Below, in pieces: positions 1 through 11,353 of a stretch of 64,000 nt of DNA (position 1 is its first letter; every line of letters starts with the position of its first letter). Origin of the DNA: Spodoptera frugiperda (Eukaryota; Arthropoda; Insecta; Lepidoptera; Noctuidae). The notes beneath the pieces were generated by a model. It made no database searches. It saw nothing but the letters and a program-made list of their open reading frames with translations, and was not told the origin of the DNA. The stretch spans positions 1,486,001 through 1,550,000 of the forward strand of contig NC_064238.1 in assembly GCF_023101765.2 (NCBI RefSeq). Reading direction: 5' to 3'. The position numbers were made by a program, and so were the translations under genes.

Positions 1-165
1 AGGGACACACATATTTTATGAGCATCATTCCGCGACACACGTCGCGGCGACTATCGCGCTGCTACTCTATTCTCATGGCTTGAAACTAGTTGAGTTTGTA
101 GTTACGTCACTAAGCCGAAAAACATAATAATTAATTTAGCATGTCTCACGAAAGTTATAATATTT
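1..165. repeat. Hairpin repeat family, copy 1 (cut by window edge)
   Basis: Copy of a family seen seven times here (also near 3092, 5740, 10262, 29690, 45865 and 58303). A full copy reads as a left arm, a GC-rich core containing 'ccgcgacacacgacgcggcg', a right arm that is the reverse complement of the left ('atggcttgaaactagtcgag'), then an asymmetric tail containing 'gttacgtgagtaagccgaaa' and 'tgtctcacgaaagttataat'. This copy has the core, right arm and tail; its left arm lies outside the window. No coding capacity is seen. Transposon class is unknown; a foldback or MITE-like element is an inference. Confidence 0.7.
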
Positions 166-339
166 AAATGAATAAACAATAGAAGTGACGGCATACCTTT
201 TTATTTTTAGTAGCGTTCCATACTGAACTGTCTGCATAAGAAAACACGCTTCCAAAACCAACCCAAAACCCCACTTTAACTCCTACTAAAAAACCCTTAA
301 AAGAAAAACCCTTCCGAACATCGCACACTGAAGAAAAGG

Positions 340-560
340 GTTACAATCCACGTGGTATATTTTTATGCGGTCGCCGTGACATATCGTGGAAAAACGGGAC
401 AACGGGACAACGGGACTACATCTAGTATCACCGTGACGGGCGGTCACGTTAAGCACGCTGTGATACGTGACGTGTTTATATCAGGAGAGGATTATCCTCT
501 GCCATCTCCGACAGACTTAACTCAATCAGCTGTAATTGGAAGAACAAAGTGGGAGTTCAT
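340..560. repeat. Second block associated with hairpin copies 1 and 2
   Basis: The stretch around 425-530 ('acgtgacgtgtttat', 'gattatcct', 'cagactta') matches diverged sequence at about 3450-3535 ('acgtgatgtgtttaa', 'gattatcct', 'tggactta'). Both lie downstream of a hairpin copy at a similar distance, so this block probably belongs to a longer form of the same element. An 80-codon open frame crosses it, but the second copy does not keep the frame, so it is treated as repeat rather than gene. A short tandem of 'gggacaac' units lies near 397-415. Confidence 0.45.
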
Positions 561-599
561 TAAAAGAAATTTTAATCTTAGTAGAGTTTTTTAGTTAAT

Positions 600-851
600 G
601 TTTGTTTTTTTCTTTATATTTAGAAGGTTTTAATTGTAGCTTATTTTTAATTGGGCGTGTAGATAGTTATGTGGTATGGTTTACTGCTATAAAACACTAA
701 TACCAACTTTATATTTTATTATTTTAAATGTATGACCGATTGTTACCTGGCTTGGCAATAAGTGGTCTAGTAGTTAAAGTGGTCTAGGTCATAGTTATGT
801 TAACTATAACTGAGAATTGCAAACATAACCTATATGAATGAGCTCATTCAC
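600..851. other. AT-rich spacer
   Basis: No gene or recognised repeat is visible. The only notable detail is a perfect 16-bp palindrome, tgaatgagctcattca, at 835-850, just before the composite repeat that follows. Confidence 0.4.
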
Positions 852-1561
852 ATATTATTATTCATAGCTTTTGCCCGCGACTTCGTTCGCGTGGAATAGT
901 GACTTCCGGCAAATTTTTGGTTTTAACCACATAGTTCCCGATCTCGCGGGATCTCTTCAAAAATGAGATGTGGAAGATATTCCAGGGAACTCTTCAAAAA
1001 TCAACATAATGAACTCTGCGTTTGAATTTAATAGATGTATACTCACTTAGGGCATTGAAAAAATAGTTTAAAAACGGACTTAAACTAACATAAAACTAAA
1101 GAAAGCTACGAATTGACGAATTTATAACAATTAAAAAAGAAACTATATTACAACCTATCCTCTATGCTATAATAACCAAGCTTAAACTAAATAATTTAAA
1201 AGAAACGACTTAAATCTAATCTAATTCAAATCAAATTAGACTTACAATTTTATTAAAAAAACTAACTACAGTAACTACTAATAATCGATATCAAACTAAA
1301 CCTACGTTAGTATAGTTTAACCAAAAAACCAGGAAAACCCAACAAATAAACTTATTAATTGACAAATACAACGAAACCAGTTTAGAATATACGAAACAGC
1401 AGGACCACTACAGACAAATAATCATACGACTGATAATACACTTTTTCTACGATAGTACCGAAGCGCTCGGCCGATACCCAACCAATTGAATGTAACGAAA
1501 CCATAGCGCGATCTATTTCGATCCCAACGCCATCTATCGAGGATAAAGACAACTTGGATTA

Positions 1562-1871
1562 CAGTAGAACTCCAATTATCCGAACTCCGACTATCCGAAT
1601 CACAAAAATTGTCAAAAAAAGTCTAAGTGCGCTATTATTCTCCCCCCCCCCCACGAAAGTGTTTGTCAAGTCTTGACTTGACTTGTCTTAACTTGCCGTT
1701 GTGCCTACGCTGACTTCCCCGCAATTTAATTCAATAAAAAAATAGTGCAATATCAAAACGTAGCTTTTATTCTCTTCAATGGTAAGTTTTTTAAAAAATC
1801 CGATTATCCGAATATTTGATTATCCGAATGGGTCCCGGTCCCCATTAATTCGGATAATTGGAGTTCTACTG
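1562..1871. mobile_element. Tigger/pogo-type MITE (310 bp)
   Basis: Perfect 23-bp terminal inverted repeats at 1562-1584 and 1849-1871 begin CAGTAGAACTCCAATTATCC and are flanked on both sides by the dinucleotide TA (1560-1561 and 1872-1873). This is the arrangement of Tc1/mariner-superfamily pogo/Tigger elements. Related 'tatccgaat' motifs lie inside both ends (near 1591 and 1803-1828), probably subterminal transposase sites. There is no transposase, so it is non-autonomous. A poly-C run lies at about 1642-1652. Confidence 0.85.
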
Positions 1872-1880
1872 TATTTATTT

Positions 1881-2180
1881 ATACTCCGTTCGGGCATTTT
1901 CTTTGTACTAAAAGTTTAATTATATTGATATTATTTTTTTCATACCTTTTTACTATTTATTTAATTTTTTTCGATGAATTAAAACAATAACATGAACCGA
2001 AGTCGTGTAACGATCGACATAGAATTATCTATACTCCGTTAGAGCATTTTCTTTGTACTAAATGTTTTATTATATTGATATTATTTTTTTCATACCTTTT
2101 TACTATTTATTTACTTTTTTTCGATAAATTAAAACAATAACATGAACCGAAGTCGTGTAACGATTGACATAGAATTATTT
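1881..2180. repeat. 150-bp tandem duplication, two units
   Basis: Units at 1881-2030 and 2031-2180 align at exactly 150-bp spacing with only a few differences. Both start 'atactccgtt', contain 'gcattttctttgtactaaa' and 'catgaaccgaagtcgtgtaa', and end near 'gacatagaattat'. It lies just right of the MITE insertion and is noncoding. Confidence 0.85.
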
Positions 2181-3002
2181 ATAAATAATTTATTTCTTAT
2201 TTTTATTTTTTGATTTTTGAAATAAAAATATATCTATGTCCTTTCTAAGGTTCTAAACTATATCTGTACCAAATTTCAACCAAATCCGTCAAATAGTTGC
2301 GGAGATTAATGGTATAAGCATAGAATGTTCGACGTGATTCTTTAATTTGACATAACTTTTTTATTTATGAACCGATTGACATGAAACAAACAATAAATGT
2401 AAATTTAAGCATCCCACAATATATTCGTGAAAACCGCATCCAACTCGGATCAGCCGTTTCTGAGATTAGCGCGCACAGACGAACAGACAAACAGACAAAC
2501 AGACAAACAGACAAACAGACAAAAAAAAGTTAATTACATTTTTTGGTTCGACATCGACATAACAATAACCCCTGCTATTTTTTTTATTTTTATTTTCAAT
2601 GTACAGACAGCACTTTTCTACGATTTTATTATATGTATAGATAATGTAAATGAATTCATGCGTATGGGTTCATTAAAGAAATTTTAAAATATTAGACTTG
2701 AAAAATCAAGAAGAATTTTCTTCGTAAATAACTAGCTAGTTACGAATACTTCAAATTTTACCTTTCAAAAGTCTCTATTTGAAATAAATGCTTTGACTTT
2801 GAATGTATAGATAGGATGGGAATAAACACAATACATTTCCATAGACATTTACATAATAGTAATCGGTCTTTGACCCTAAGAGTAACAATAGTACAAGGGC
2901 TACTATTGAAACTATGTTGTTTGAATAGGTGGATCATCAAAGGCTGGCTAATCTGTCTATTTTCAGTAATCATATACAGAAGAAGATTTTTTTATGTATT
3001 AT

Positions 3003-3085
3003 TAACTGCTGTTAGCGGCTTCGCCCGCTTTCCCGTGGGATATAAAGTATACTATCACCCAAGTCAGGTAAAGCCAAGTCACGCA
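3003..3085. repeat. Short fragment of the 'cttcgcccgc' interspersed repeat
   Basis: The text 'gcggcttcgcccgctttccc' followed by 'gtgggatataaagtatacta' matches the widespread lepidopteran 'cccgcggcttcgcccgcgt' repeats as I recall them. It ends where hairpin copy 2 begins. No coding content. Confidence 0.4.
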
Positions 3086-3091
3086 ACTTTT

Positions 3092-3300
3092 TGACGAAGA
3101 ACTCGACTAGTTTTAAGCTATACTAGTGGCTCATATTTATGAAGATCAGCATTCCGCGACACAAGACGTGACACGGCGACTGTCGCGTTGCTATTGGAAA
3201 AGTATGGATGAATATGACCCTCTGGCATGGCTTGAAACTAGACAAATTCCCCATCAAACGGTTACGTGAGTAAGCCGAAAAATATAATTAAGTTACTATA
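3092..3300. repeat. Hairpin repeat family, copy 2
   Basis: Most complete single copy. Left arm 'actcgactagttttaagc' (about 3101-3118), core 'attccgcgacacaagacg', right arm 'atggcttgaaactagac' near 3228-3244, then the tail 'ggttacgtgagtaagccgaa'. The arms are imperfect inverted repeats about 100 bp apart. A diverged copy of the family's second block follows at about 3450-3538. Confidence 0.75.
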
Positions 3301-4639
3301 CATATTTTGTATATCCCAAAAGTTATACAAACGTGTTGTTTGTATAACTTTTATTTAATTTTCATCTAGCTCTATGCATTAATTAAGAAAATTCAATCAT
3401 TACATCATGTTAATTACTCAATCGTTGTATACTAAGAATTGGTTCTCTTAACATCTGGACCTTTAAGTAGAATTATACGTGATGTGTTTAAATGAGGACC
3501 AGATTATCCTTCGCCAACATGAATGGACTTAGCGATGGGCCATTGCTCTAATTATGTACGGATCGAAGGTCCGGTATTTACTTTATTAATTGCAAAGCTG
3601 GTAGAACGGATTAGTTGAATGGATCAGGAAATGCGATGTTGATGTTACCTACGTTGTGTACGTTTATTTTTATGTAGAGGTTTATTCTGATTTATTTTTG
3701 ATAAATTATAAAAAAAGAACGTGAAATACACATTGCACAAAATTTTTAATATAAACTGTATGTTACGTACAAAATTTCTTGTTATATTAAAATAAACAGC
3801 TTCGTATAGTACAAAAAATATCTTTAAAATTCGAACAATAAACAACAATCCTTTCACTTTTTAAATCACGAAAATGTCAATAATCCTCTCGCAAAATGTC
3901 CGCCAAAACATTCCATTTAAAAGAAAAGAACTCAAGACACGACATTCAATTTTTAATTTCAAAATTAATTAATTACGTACAATTATTAGAGATTTCAATT
4001 ATAGTCAATTAACGTAGTACTTCGGACGTTTGAGAGTCGAAGGAACCAATAAATCAATTAGGGAATCGGAAAGAAGCCTTACTCTTACAAAATAAGTACT
4101 CATTTGAAATCAAGAAACGAACGGAGTTTGGTTCAAGGAACCATGTTTTACAAGGAACCGGTACAATCAACGATAAAAATGTTTTATTTATTTTTGTTTA
4201 AATACTTTTTGTGAAGAAATTAATTTTATTTAGTTATATCTAATTATGACTGACCGATGAAAATTTATATTTGAAAAAATAAAACAGAGGGATAGTGCAA
4301 TGATAACTTCGTAAAATAAATACGATTTGACCTTGTGTTTATATTTTATTTTAAATTTACATTAGCATTAGAATGTTGTCGTTGGTAAAACTTTTGAATA
4401 ATATTTTGTATGCCACTGTACCAATCAAAATAAGTGCAGGCTAGATCGATCACGTATGGATGTAGTTGGTTTCAAGTGATCGTAAAATCTACGGTAAAGT
4501 TTCACCTAAATAATAAACATGACTGGCTTGTCGTTTGAGTTCTCCCAAGCCTTGCCTAACTTTCTATTGATTTCAAGATTTCAGATTTGTGGTAGTATAG
4601 AGAATGAAATAGAAATAAAGTTTTATTATATAAGTTCTA
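3301..4639. other. AT-rich noncoding stretch
   Basis: Apart from the diverged second block at about 3450-3538, no gene, RNA or clear repeat is seen. The reading frames here are short, A/T-driven and without splice-site or protein-family support. Confidence 0.4.
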
Positions 4640-4780
4640 TTTTAATGACACTATCACACAAATCAATCACGCTGAAACTACTGATTTTAAAAAATCACTG
4701 ACTGACTGAGCTGACTTGGGTAATCGAAGTTTTTAACCCCAGGAAACACGGGAAAAGCTGCTGACAGAAGCTAGTAATAA
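4640..4780 (+). repeat. 'agaagctagt' interspersed repeat, copy 1
   Basis: Contains 'aatcacgctgaaactactga' and ends 'cagaagctagt', hallmarks of a family present also at 22791, 23890 and 40182 (same strand) and at 31003 and 53950 (opposite strand). It is truncated and diverged relative to the 40182 copy. Noncoding. Confidence 0.55.
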
Positions 4781-5325
4781 ATTAAGTAAGAAACAATTTC
4801 AAAAGCACCAGGGGTGCCTAGTGTTTTTGAAACAGCGATTTAAGACATCTTTTTGTTAAGAAAAAGATTGAACACGAAGAATAAAGCCCACAACTGAAGA
4901 TCTAACCACTGAACCAACCGAGAACTTTATAAAACAATTCAAAATATCCATACAGACTCGACGAACATAAAAATACAGCAAAAAATATCTTCACGTCAAC
5001 TCCATTGCGCCTTGTTTCCATTTGAGAAGGGCACGGAATTGTTGAGAGTCATATAATTTGGATGTGGGTTCCGCAAATCCTGTCGTCAAACCCTTGAAAC
5101 TTTGAGGATACAGCCGTAGAAAATAACATGTCATGGGCAAGACTTAGTCGACCGTATGATTTGGATATTCAATTTGTTTTTTTTTTTTTTTGAATAGGTT
5201 ATTGCTTCATATTTTGTTGATAATAATTTAGTTAAAAAACAGTTAAGTGAGTAAAAAATTAATACCCGTGTAATTTATTTTTGTTATTCTAGTTTTTAGT
5301 TATACTTGCGTAGTGCAAAACTTTT

Positions 5326-5533
5326 AGTAATCGCCGCTGCCCATGGACACCAGAGGCGTTACAAGTGCATTGACGGCCTTTTGGGGGTTAGGAATTTAAG
5401 GGTTGTTGGGGAATCGCGGATTGGGAAGGGGATAATTGGGCCTTCGGTAACACAATGAAACACAACGCAAGAGTTGTTTCACGTCGGTTTTCTGTGATTC
5501 GTGCCGAAGCATGGCTCTTCCACACATAAATCC
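5326..5533 (+). mobile_element. Helitron-like repeat, copy 1
   Basis: Shares long stretches with copies at 5852, 26277, 28436/28913 and 60313: 'gcccatggacaccagaggcg', 'ccttttgggggttaggaatt', 'gggaatcgcggattgggaag' and 'gttgtttcacgtcggttttc'. The inner 'caacgcaagagttg' can form a short stem. The family resembles non-autonomous lepidopteran Helitrons of the Lep1 type from memory; the class is an inference, the repeat identity is direct. Confidence 0.7.
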
Positions 5534-5739
5534 CCTGTTGATTGTTTGTTTAAAATATTTACAAATGAATCAGTAGTACCTGCGCATCTTGTTTCATCAT
5601 CGTTGTAAGAGGTGTAATATCTATGACAGCTGTGTTGTAGTCATACATTGTCTCTTGCAACTATTATACAATGTAATTATTTGTTGTTACATAATATCTA
5701 TAACCATAAACACATTACGAGCGAGTAGCCAGTAGTAGC

Positions 5740-6046
5740 GTGACAGTGCCGTGTCGTGTGTCGCGTAAAGCTGCTCATGAACATGAGCCTCTAGCATGGT
5801 TTGAAACTAGTCGAGTTCCTTATCAAACTGCTACGTGAGTAAGCTGAAAACATTTTTTTTTTATCGAATCGGGATCGGGGAATCGGGGATTGGGAAGATT
5901 GGGAAGGGGGAATTGGGCCTCCGGTAGCCTCACTCACACAACGAAAGCGTTGTTTCACGTCGGTTTTCGGTGAGGCTGTGGTTACACTCCGGTCGAGCAG
6001 GCACATTCGTAATTTAGTATGTCTCACAAATGTTATAATAAAATTA
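5740..6046. repeat. Hairpin repeat family, copy 3, split by a Helitron-like insertion
   Basis: The right arm 'gcctctagcatggtttgaaa' and the tail 'gctacgtgagtaagctgaaa' lie before 5851, and the end of the tail 'taatttagtatgtctcacaa' resumes at 6010. The sequence between (5852-6009) is Helitron-like copy 2, so that element inserted after this hairpin copy was already in place. The left arm is degraded. Confidence 0.7.
5852..6009 (+). mobile_element. Helitron-like repeat, copy 2
   Basis: Starts with a T run, then 'cggggattgggaagattggg', 'gggcctccggtagcctcact', 'gttgtttcacgtcggttttc' and 'cactccggtcgagcaggcac'. It sits precisely inside the tail of hairpin copy 3 without an obvious target duplication, which fits Helitron-type insertion. 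Confidence 0.7.
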
Positions 6047-6797
6047 AATTATTATAAGCGACGTAAATAATATTCTATTGCTGCTAATCGTTATGATAGC
6101 TGTTGATATTGCTAGAACAATCTCGACTTTGTGTCTCTGAAAATAAGAATGATTGTGGAAGTAACTAAAAATTAACCTTTAAATGATGAACTTTATACAT
6201 AGTTACAATTTAACCAAAAGATCCTGTAGAAGAATGCGTAAGGTGGATATGTAAGTCGCTATTTTTTATACTTACTCGCTCCGTTTGAATCATTCCGTCA
6301 ACATCAAAATGTATTTATGGAAAGCATTCATCAACGTCTAACGTTGGTATTATTTATTGAAAATCGAGTCAGAATCCATTTTTATAGGAAAAACGGAAAT
6401 TCGTCTTCAATGCTTTTGTTTGCAACATCTTGACCCATGACAAGGTAACTATGTAGAATATAATTACGTTTTATTAGGTTTTATTGAACCTTTGTTTATT
6501 ATGCAGAAAAAAAACAGATAAACTAGCTGATCATGAAAATAAATATTTCCAAAATTGTTCGATGCTTTTGTATGTGTTTTCTGATTATTTCGATAATCAT
6601 TTATAATCGTGCTTAACTACTGAACTCAATTCTGTAGAAACTACAAAATTATTTACATCCAGTTGTTTATTGCTTTCATTGAATTCAATGTAGAGGATTT
6701 CAATAATAGAAAATTCTCGGAACAAATAACGTATTGTAAAGCCACCTGTAGCATGCTAATCCATATTTCGACCATTTTTCCAAGTACGTACTCAATC
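6047..6797. other. AT-rich noncoding stretch
   Basis: No gene or repeat recognised. Confidence 0.35.
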
Positions 6798-6950
6798 TTT
6801 TTTTGTTTTTTGAGGGGTTTAATCATCCAGTAATTTCGCCTGCCTTGGGTGAAGCGAGAGAGAGTATCACTATTGACTAAAAACCACCCCGTTCCTTCTC
6901 CCGCTTCGAGCCGAAGCCACGGTAGCTCGATAAGTCTTCCGCGTCTACGG
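6798..6950 (-). repeat. Tail-family (SINE-like) copy, minus strand
   Basis: The reverse complement carries the family text: head 'cggcttcggctcgaagcggg', then 'gaacggggtggtttttagtc', then the T-rich 3' part and poly(A) (seen as T-rich sequence at 6798-6815). It matches the 3' end of the R1-like LINE at 11354-11517. A 106-codon open frame runs across it on the minus strand but is a by-product of the repeat. Confidence 0.8.
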
Positions 6951-7550
6951 GACGAATCAAGTTTGAGGCTCATTTTTTAGAGTATTCCTGTTTGAGCACC
7001 TATAAATATCATAGAATATAGATGGTACCAATCTGAGAAATAGGTGTTCAAGGTGCTCAAACGAGAATACTTCCGAATTTAAACTCAAGTGCTATCAATA
7101 AAAAGTTGAAAATCAAAAACCAAGTGTGAATGTTGCTTTGACCATCGAATCAAAATATTGTCGTGACTACAAAACATAACAAAACCAGTAAATATTTAAG
7201 AATAGAAGGCACAATCATAAACAATATACTTTACACATAGTAAACAAAATCCCATAAAAGAAATCGTTTCGAATTTTCTTAGCTTCCAGCTCGCGTGACA
7301 GAAAAACCGAACGAAGCCTAATTTGTTCAAATCGTTCGAGTTATTCAGGATTTAAAAAGCAATTTACAAGCTAGGCAGGCGCAAAAAATATACCGTTAAC
7401 ATCACAAGTTGTTTGGATTTCTTAGAAATGAGTCGTTCAAGGATATTTTCTTATAGACATTTTATGTTAAATACTCACGTTATTTTGTGGATTATTATAC
7501 TTATATTTAGGTTTGTCCATGTATGAGGTGTCAGTACTGAGCATGGAGGT

Positions 7551-7605
7551 TTTTTTTTTTTTTAAGGGGGATGATCATCTAATAGCTTCTCTGTTGGGCT
7601 CGATT
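7551..7605 (-). repeat. Short tail-family fragment
   Basis: A T run followed by 'gggggatgatcatctaatag' is the reverse complement of the terminal 'ctattggatgattttccccc' type 3' end plus poly(A). Only the last 50 bp or so are present. Confidence 0.5.
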
Positions 7606-8529
7606 CTTAAGTCTGGTAAACATTAGTTTTTGCTGTGTTATTTGGCTGTTATTGCTGTTATCTATCTCTTTTAGAACTAAAAGATGTGGTATTATTTGAT
7701 GTCGATTTCAGTGCAGACTTGAAAATAAAGAAATAGCATTAGCAATCAGCACTATTGCATAATGTCTCGAAGAAAGCGTTGTTATAAGTTACAATAACAT
7801 TTTTGCTTATTATTTCAGTTAAAAATAAACGTAAAATTAGCTTATGTAATATTAAAGGTATCTTGAAACCTTCAAAATGTACGCCTACAATCAGCGCAGA
7901 TTATGTCATTCCGATATTTTGATAAAAAAAGAAGTGTAGCTTCATTCAAAGGAATTATTTACAAAATTTGCAGAAAATAACATTGTCCTTAATATTAGGT
8001 AGACAAAAATAACTTTGAGATGTTTTAAATATATTTACTTTTCTAATCCACTTATAGGTTTGGAATTTGGCAGGTTCCGTCCAATATCAAATATCTGGTC
8101 CTTAAAACAGTATTTGGTGTTAATAACCTCTAACGAGAACTAAGAATAAATAAAAGAATATTATGAGCTTGAAGCCCACAAATCCTCAATGAAAAAACAA
8201 AATAATGATTCAAAATAAAAATATATTTTCACACGTTTATAAAATACGTTGTTGTTTTGTAAGAAAATCTAATATTATAACACAAGAGCACAGTTGGTGA
8301 TATAAACGAAATTGTAATGGAAGAATTTCCCCGTGGTGCACTTAACTTGTAAGTCGACCTTATTCGCGCTGAATTTTTACAACAAACATTTTGAGACAAA
8401 TATTGTTTACGTTCTAACGTTTTCTTTATAAAACGAGGAAGGTGAGAATTTTTGTTACGTCTATTATAATAATTATTTGTGGGTTTAGAATTTGATCTAG
8501 ACTCATAAACAAAAATCGTAGTGAGATAC
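7606..8529. other. AT-rich noncoding stretch
   Basis: No gene or family repeat seen. Confidence 0.35.
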
Positions 8530-8659
8530 TTTTTTTAGTGAGGAAAATCATCCAATGAATTCTTGCGCCGTGAATGAGGCAAAAGGGAGTGTCAGACTCC
8601 TATTGAGTAAAAACCACCCCGTTCCTCCCGGGAGCCACGGTAACCCGCTAGGCAGTAGG
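8530..8659 (-). repeat. Tail-family (SINE-like) copy, minus strand
   Basis: The reverse complement reads 'cctactgcctagcgggttac', 'gaacggggtggtttttactc' and 'ggatgattttcctcac', matching the LINE tail at 11354-11517. Its 5' end falls close to the same point as in the other copies. Confidence 0.75.
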
Positions 8660-10149
8660 TATACTCTATACGGTAGGTTACACTAAAGTTGTTGACAGTA
8701 CCTAATTTGTTAATGCGCTCTATTTTGACGTGACGTTAGTGACTATTTTGTTTTGCGTGTTATTTAAAACCCAATGCCATTAAATTTAGGATGTTTATTG
8801 CTAAAAATAAGCATCCTAAATTTAGAAACTTATACCACAGAATACACTCTAAATACACACACTAAATAGAATTCATACTTAGCAAACACAAATGTAAATT
8901 TCTAATGAAAATTTGCCATCGTCGGTTATTTTATTTATAACATAGCATCACTCCTTTCCGCGAAGCCATATGCAAGCGTAAACCAATAGGATATTTGCCT
9001 ACATATCACCATTAAAATTATTAGTTCCACAGAACAGGACCGAACCTCATTCAACACTACATACCATAATAATCGCAATTCCAATAATGAAGTGCCCAAC
9101 GTAATAGCAGTCTCATTTGTGACGACTTAACGAGCCAATCACCTTGGTCCCTCCTAATCAATATAACAATGAAAATTGAAAACTACGACAAAAAATCTAT
9201 CCCCACATTTGTCTGGAAAACGTCGGCCTTTCGGTTTTCATCGTGGCTACATAAAACGGGATATTGCCTAACTTTTTCATCCCGAAACGGTCACCGGTCC
9301 GGCCTATTTAATTTTCGAGCCAGAAGCTTTTGGCAAACTTTTTAATATTTCATAATAACGTAGTCCACTACAACATTATTATTATATGCTTGACCTTGGG
9401 ACGTCCGAAGGGTTTTTGCGATGTCATTATTTTTTTGCTGAAACTGTATGTCATGGTTACTCGTGTATTGGCGTAAAAACTCTTTTTGGTGAAGTTGTAA
9501 AGTGATACCGGGAAGTCTATTTTTGTTTTGCTGTATATAAATAAACATCAAGAGAAATTCCAGATATGCTGTTTAAAAGAAGAATGTTTCTCTTTGGTCA
9601 AATAAAAAACGATGAATTTTATTAAAATCCATCAGGATAATATATTCACACATAATACTTCATGTTTGAAAAACGAGTCACTGGTACGAAGTTATGACTT
9701 CGAAACAACCAAAATCCATACAACAACTATACACTAAATAGTTATAAACTACCGTTAAACTAAAACGGTTACTATTCAGCTCACGAAATCCTTGCTCAGC
9801 TTCAAACTTCACTGTATCTAACAAACGAAATAAATCAAAAGCATTTAAATTCACTTCGATATATCGACAGTACATTCATCCATATTGTTCTCCTCTTTGC
9901 AGCTGCCTCGTGTTGGCTTTCGAACGTGCGTTTAGAATATGTAATTACTTTAACTGCTGAGTTACAATACATTTTGCACCTACGGTAACCGAATAATGTT
10001 AGAGGAGTACGTTTTCAGGAATAATGGTATGTTGTAAGTTTGTTACGTTAACTATGATAAAATTTTGACTTTGTTTTTGTATATTTTATAGCAAAATTCT
10101 CTGTATCCATCTGATAAATATTGGTTGCTTCTAACCTGACCTAGCTTTT
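8660..10149. other. AT-rich noncoding stretch
   Basis: No gene or repeat recognised. A short duplicated text, 'gcatcctaaatttag' at about 8810-8824 facing 'taaatttaggatg' at about 8780-8792, can form a small hairpin. Confidence 0.35.
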
Positions 10150-10258
10150 TAGGGTAGGGTGTGGGGGAAGGGGAAATCATCCAATGACTTTTCGCGCCTT
10201 GGGTGAGTCGAAAGGGAGTACCAGACTCTTTCTGACCCGTTCCTACGCCTGCTCTTCT
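10150..10258 (-). repeat. Tail-family (SINE-like) fragment, minus strand
   Basis: The reverse complement contains 'gaacgggtcagaaagagtct' and 'aagtcattggatgatttccc', a diverged partial copy of the family. It abuts hairpin copy 4 on its left side. Confidence 0.7.
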
Positions 10259-10315
10259 GTTCAATTCGTCGCGGAATGCCGTTCATGAATATGAGCTTCT
10301 AACATGGCTTGAAAC

Positions 10316-11210
10316 ACTTCCGACGTTTGGCTCCTAAGTTGGAACGGACGGGGGCTGCGCTTAAGCGGCTCCTGCCCAACCTCGGGGGCCAAATGCCTCC
10401 TGCCGGAGGTTGTATGCGGGGATCGTGCGGTCCATGGCCCTCTACGGCGCCCCAGTGTGGGCGCCGAACTTGATGCGGCGGCCAACTCGGACGCTGCTCA
10501 CGTCCCAGAGGGTCATGGCCATCCGGGTGATCCGTGGATATCGCACGATCTCCGGGGAGGCGGCGAACCTCCTTGCCGGATTACCGCCGTGGGATTTGGA
10601 GGCGAAAGTGCTCGCGCGCGTCTATAGTCTGCGCGCCGACGCACGTCGCCGGGGCGAAACTCCGCTGCCGCGCCAGATTAGTGCGTGGCGGGACGAGCTC
10701 CGGCGCGATCTCATGGCGGATTGGCAGCAACGACTGTCGCAACCGAGGGCTGGGCTCGCTGTCATTGCAGCGATAAGTCCCCTCTTTGAGGAGTGGCTAG
10801 AGAGGCGCCATGGCGTCCTCACCTACCGCCTGACGCAGGTGCTTACCGGACATGGGAGTTTCGGTAGGTTCCTGTTTTTGATTGGGCGGGAGGAAACGCC
10901 CGGGTGTCATCACTGCGAAGACCGCCCAGAGGACACGGTGGAACACACGGTTGCGGTCTGCCCTGCGTGGGCTGAACACCGCCGTGCCCTCAGGGAAGTG
11001 ATCGGCGACGGCGACCTCTCGCGTCCGGCTTTGGTTCAGGCCATGGTGCGGAGCGAGGGGGACTGGGATGCCGTCTCCTCCTTCTGCGAAGCAGTCATGC
11101 TAGTTAAGGAGGAGGCGGGACGCGTGAGGGAACGAACTTCCTCACGCCCCAGCCGACGCGAAAGACACTCCGGGCGTCGGGGATCGCGTGACGATCTCCG
11201 GCCACCGTAA
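10316..11210 (+). pseudogene. R1-like LINE ORF2, C-terminal fragment, frameshifted
   Basis: ORF2 of R1-clade LINEs encodes endonuclease, reverse transcriptase and a C-terminal zinc knuckle. Only the region after the polymerase core remains. Translation starts directly at the truncation point with 'FRRLAPKLERTGAALKRLLP' (10318 on). The frame shifts in the G run at 10384-10388, where one G appears to be missing, and continues as 'YAGIVRSMALYGAPVWAP', typical of R1 elements just after the RT domain. A knuckle of form C-x2-C-x9-H-x4-C is encoded at 10905-10961 (CHHC...H...C). The end is Arg-rich, with the stop at 11208-11210. It lacks endonuclease and catalytic RT motifs, so it cannot transpose by itself. 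Family by motif recall; clade confidence is moderate to high. Confidence 0.85.
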
Positions 11211-11353
11211 GTGCGGGTCTGCGGACGGCGAGCAAGGGTAGCTCGCCGCCCGACCAGAACCAGACCCGTGCGTGCGGCGCGTTGCGTTCCGCGCGCGCCT
11301 CAAAGAGCCATCAGACCACCACAGATGGGGCCCAGTAGGGCTGATGCTTAATC

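Larger units (their letters stand above)
852..2640. repeat. Composite interspersed repeat hosting a nested MITE
   Basis: The left end 'gcttttgcccgcgacttcg' followed by 'cgcgggatctcttcaaaaat' is a sequence I recall as common in moth genomes. The right part carries the usual 'accaaatttcaaccaaatcc' text, an (acagacaa)n run at about 2478-2523 and a T-rich end. The interior is interrupted by a Tigger-type MITE (1562-1871) and a 150-bp tandem duplication (1881-2180). No intact reading frame and no clear inverted termini or target duplication were found, so class and exact limits are uncertain. Confidence 0.5.

Noticed and set aside
352..594. 80-residue open frame on the plus strand
   Set aside because: Part of it is a repeat block found again at about 3450-3535 where the frame is not kept. 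No splice signals or family resemblance.
2478..2523. Short regularly spaced repeat that could suggest a CRISPR array
   Set aside because: A simple 8-bp microsatellite in eukaryotic DNA with no spacers.
2427..2687. 86-residue open frame with a TNRQTDKQ tract
   Set aside because: The tract is the translation of an (acagacaa)n microsatellite inside an interspersed repeat.
6653..6973. 106-residue open frame on the minus strand
   Set aside because: Most of it is the sense strand of a tail-family repeat copy; the rest is AT-rich and without family support.
10534..10979. Other open frames overlapping the LINE
   Set aside because: Shadows of the GC-rich LINE coding frame in other frames and on the other strand.
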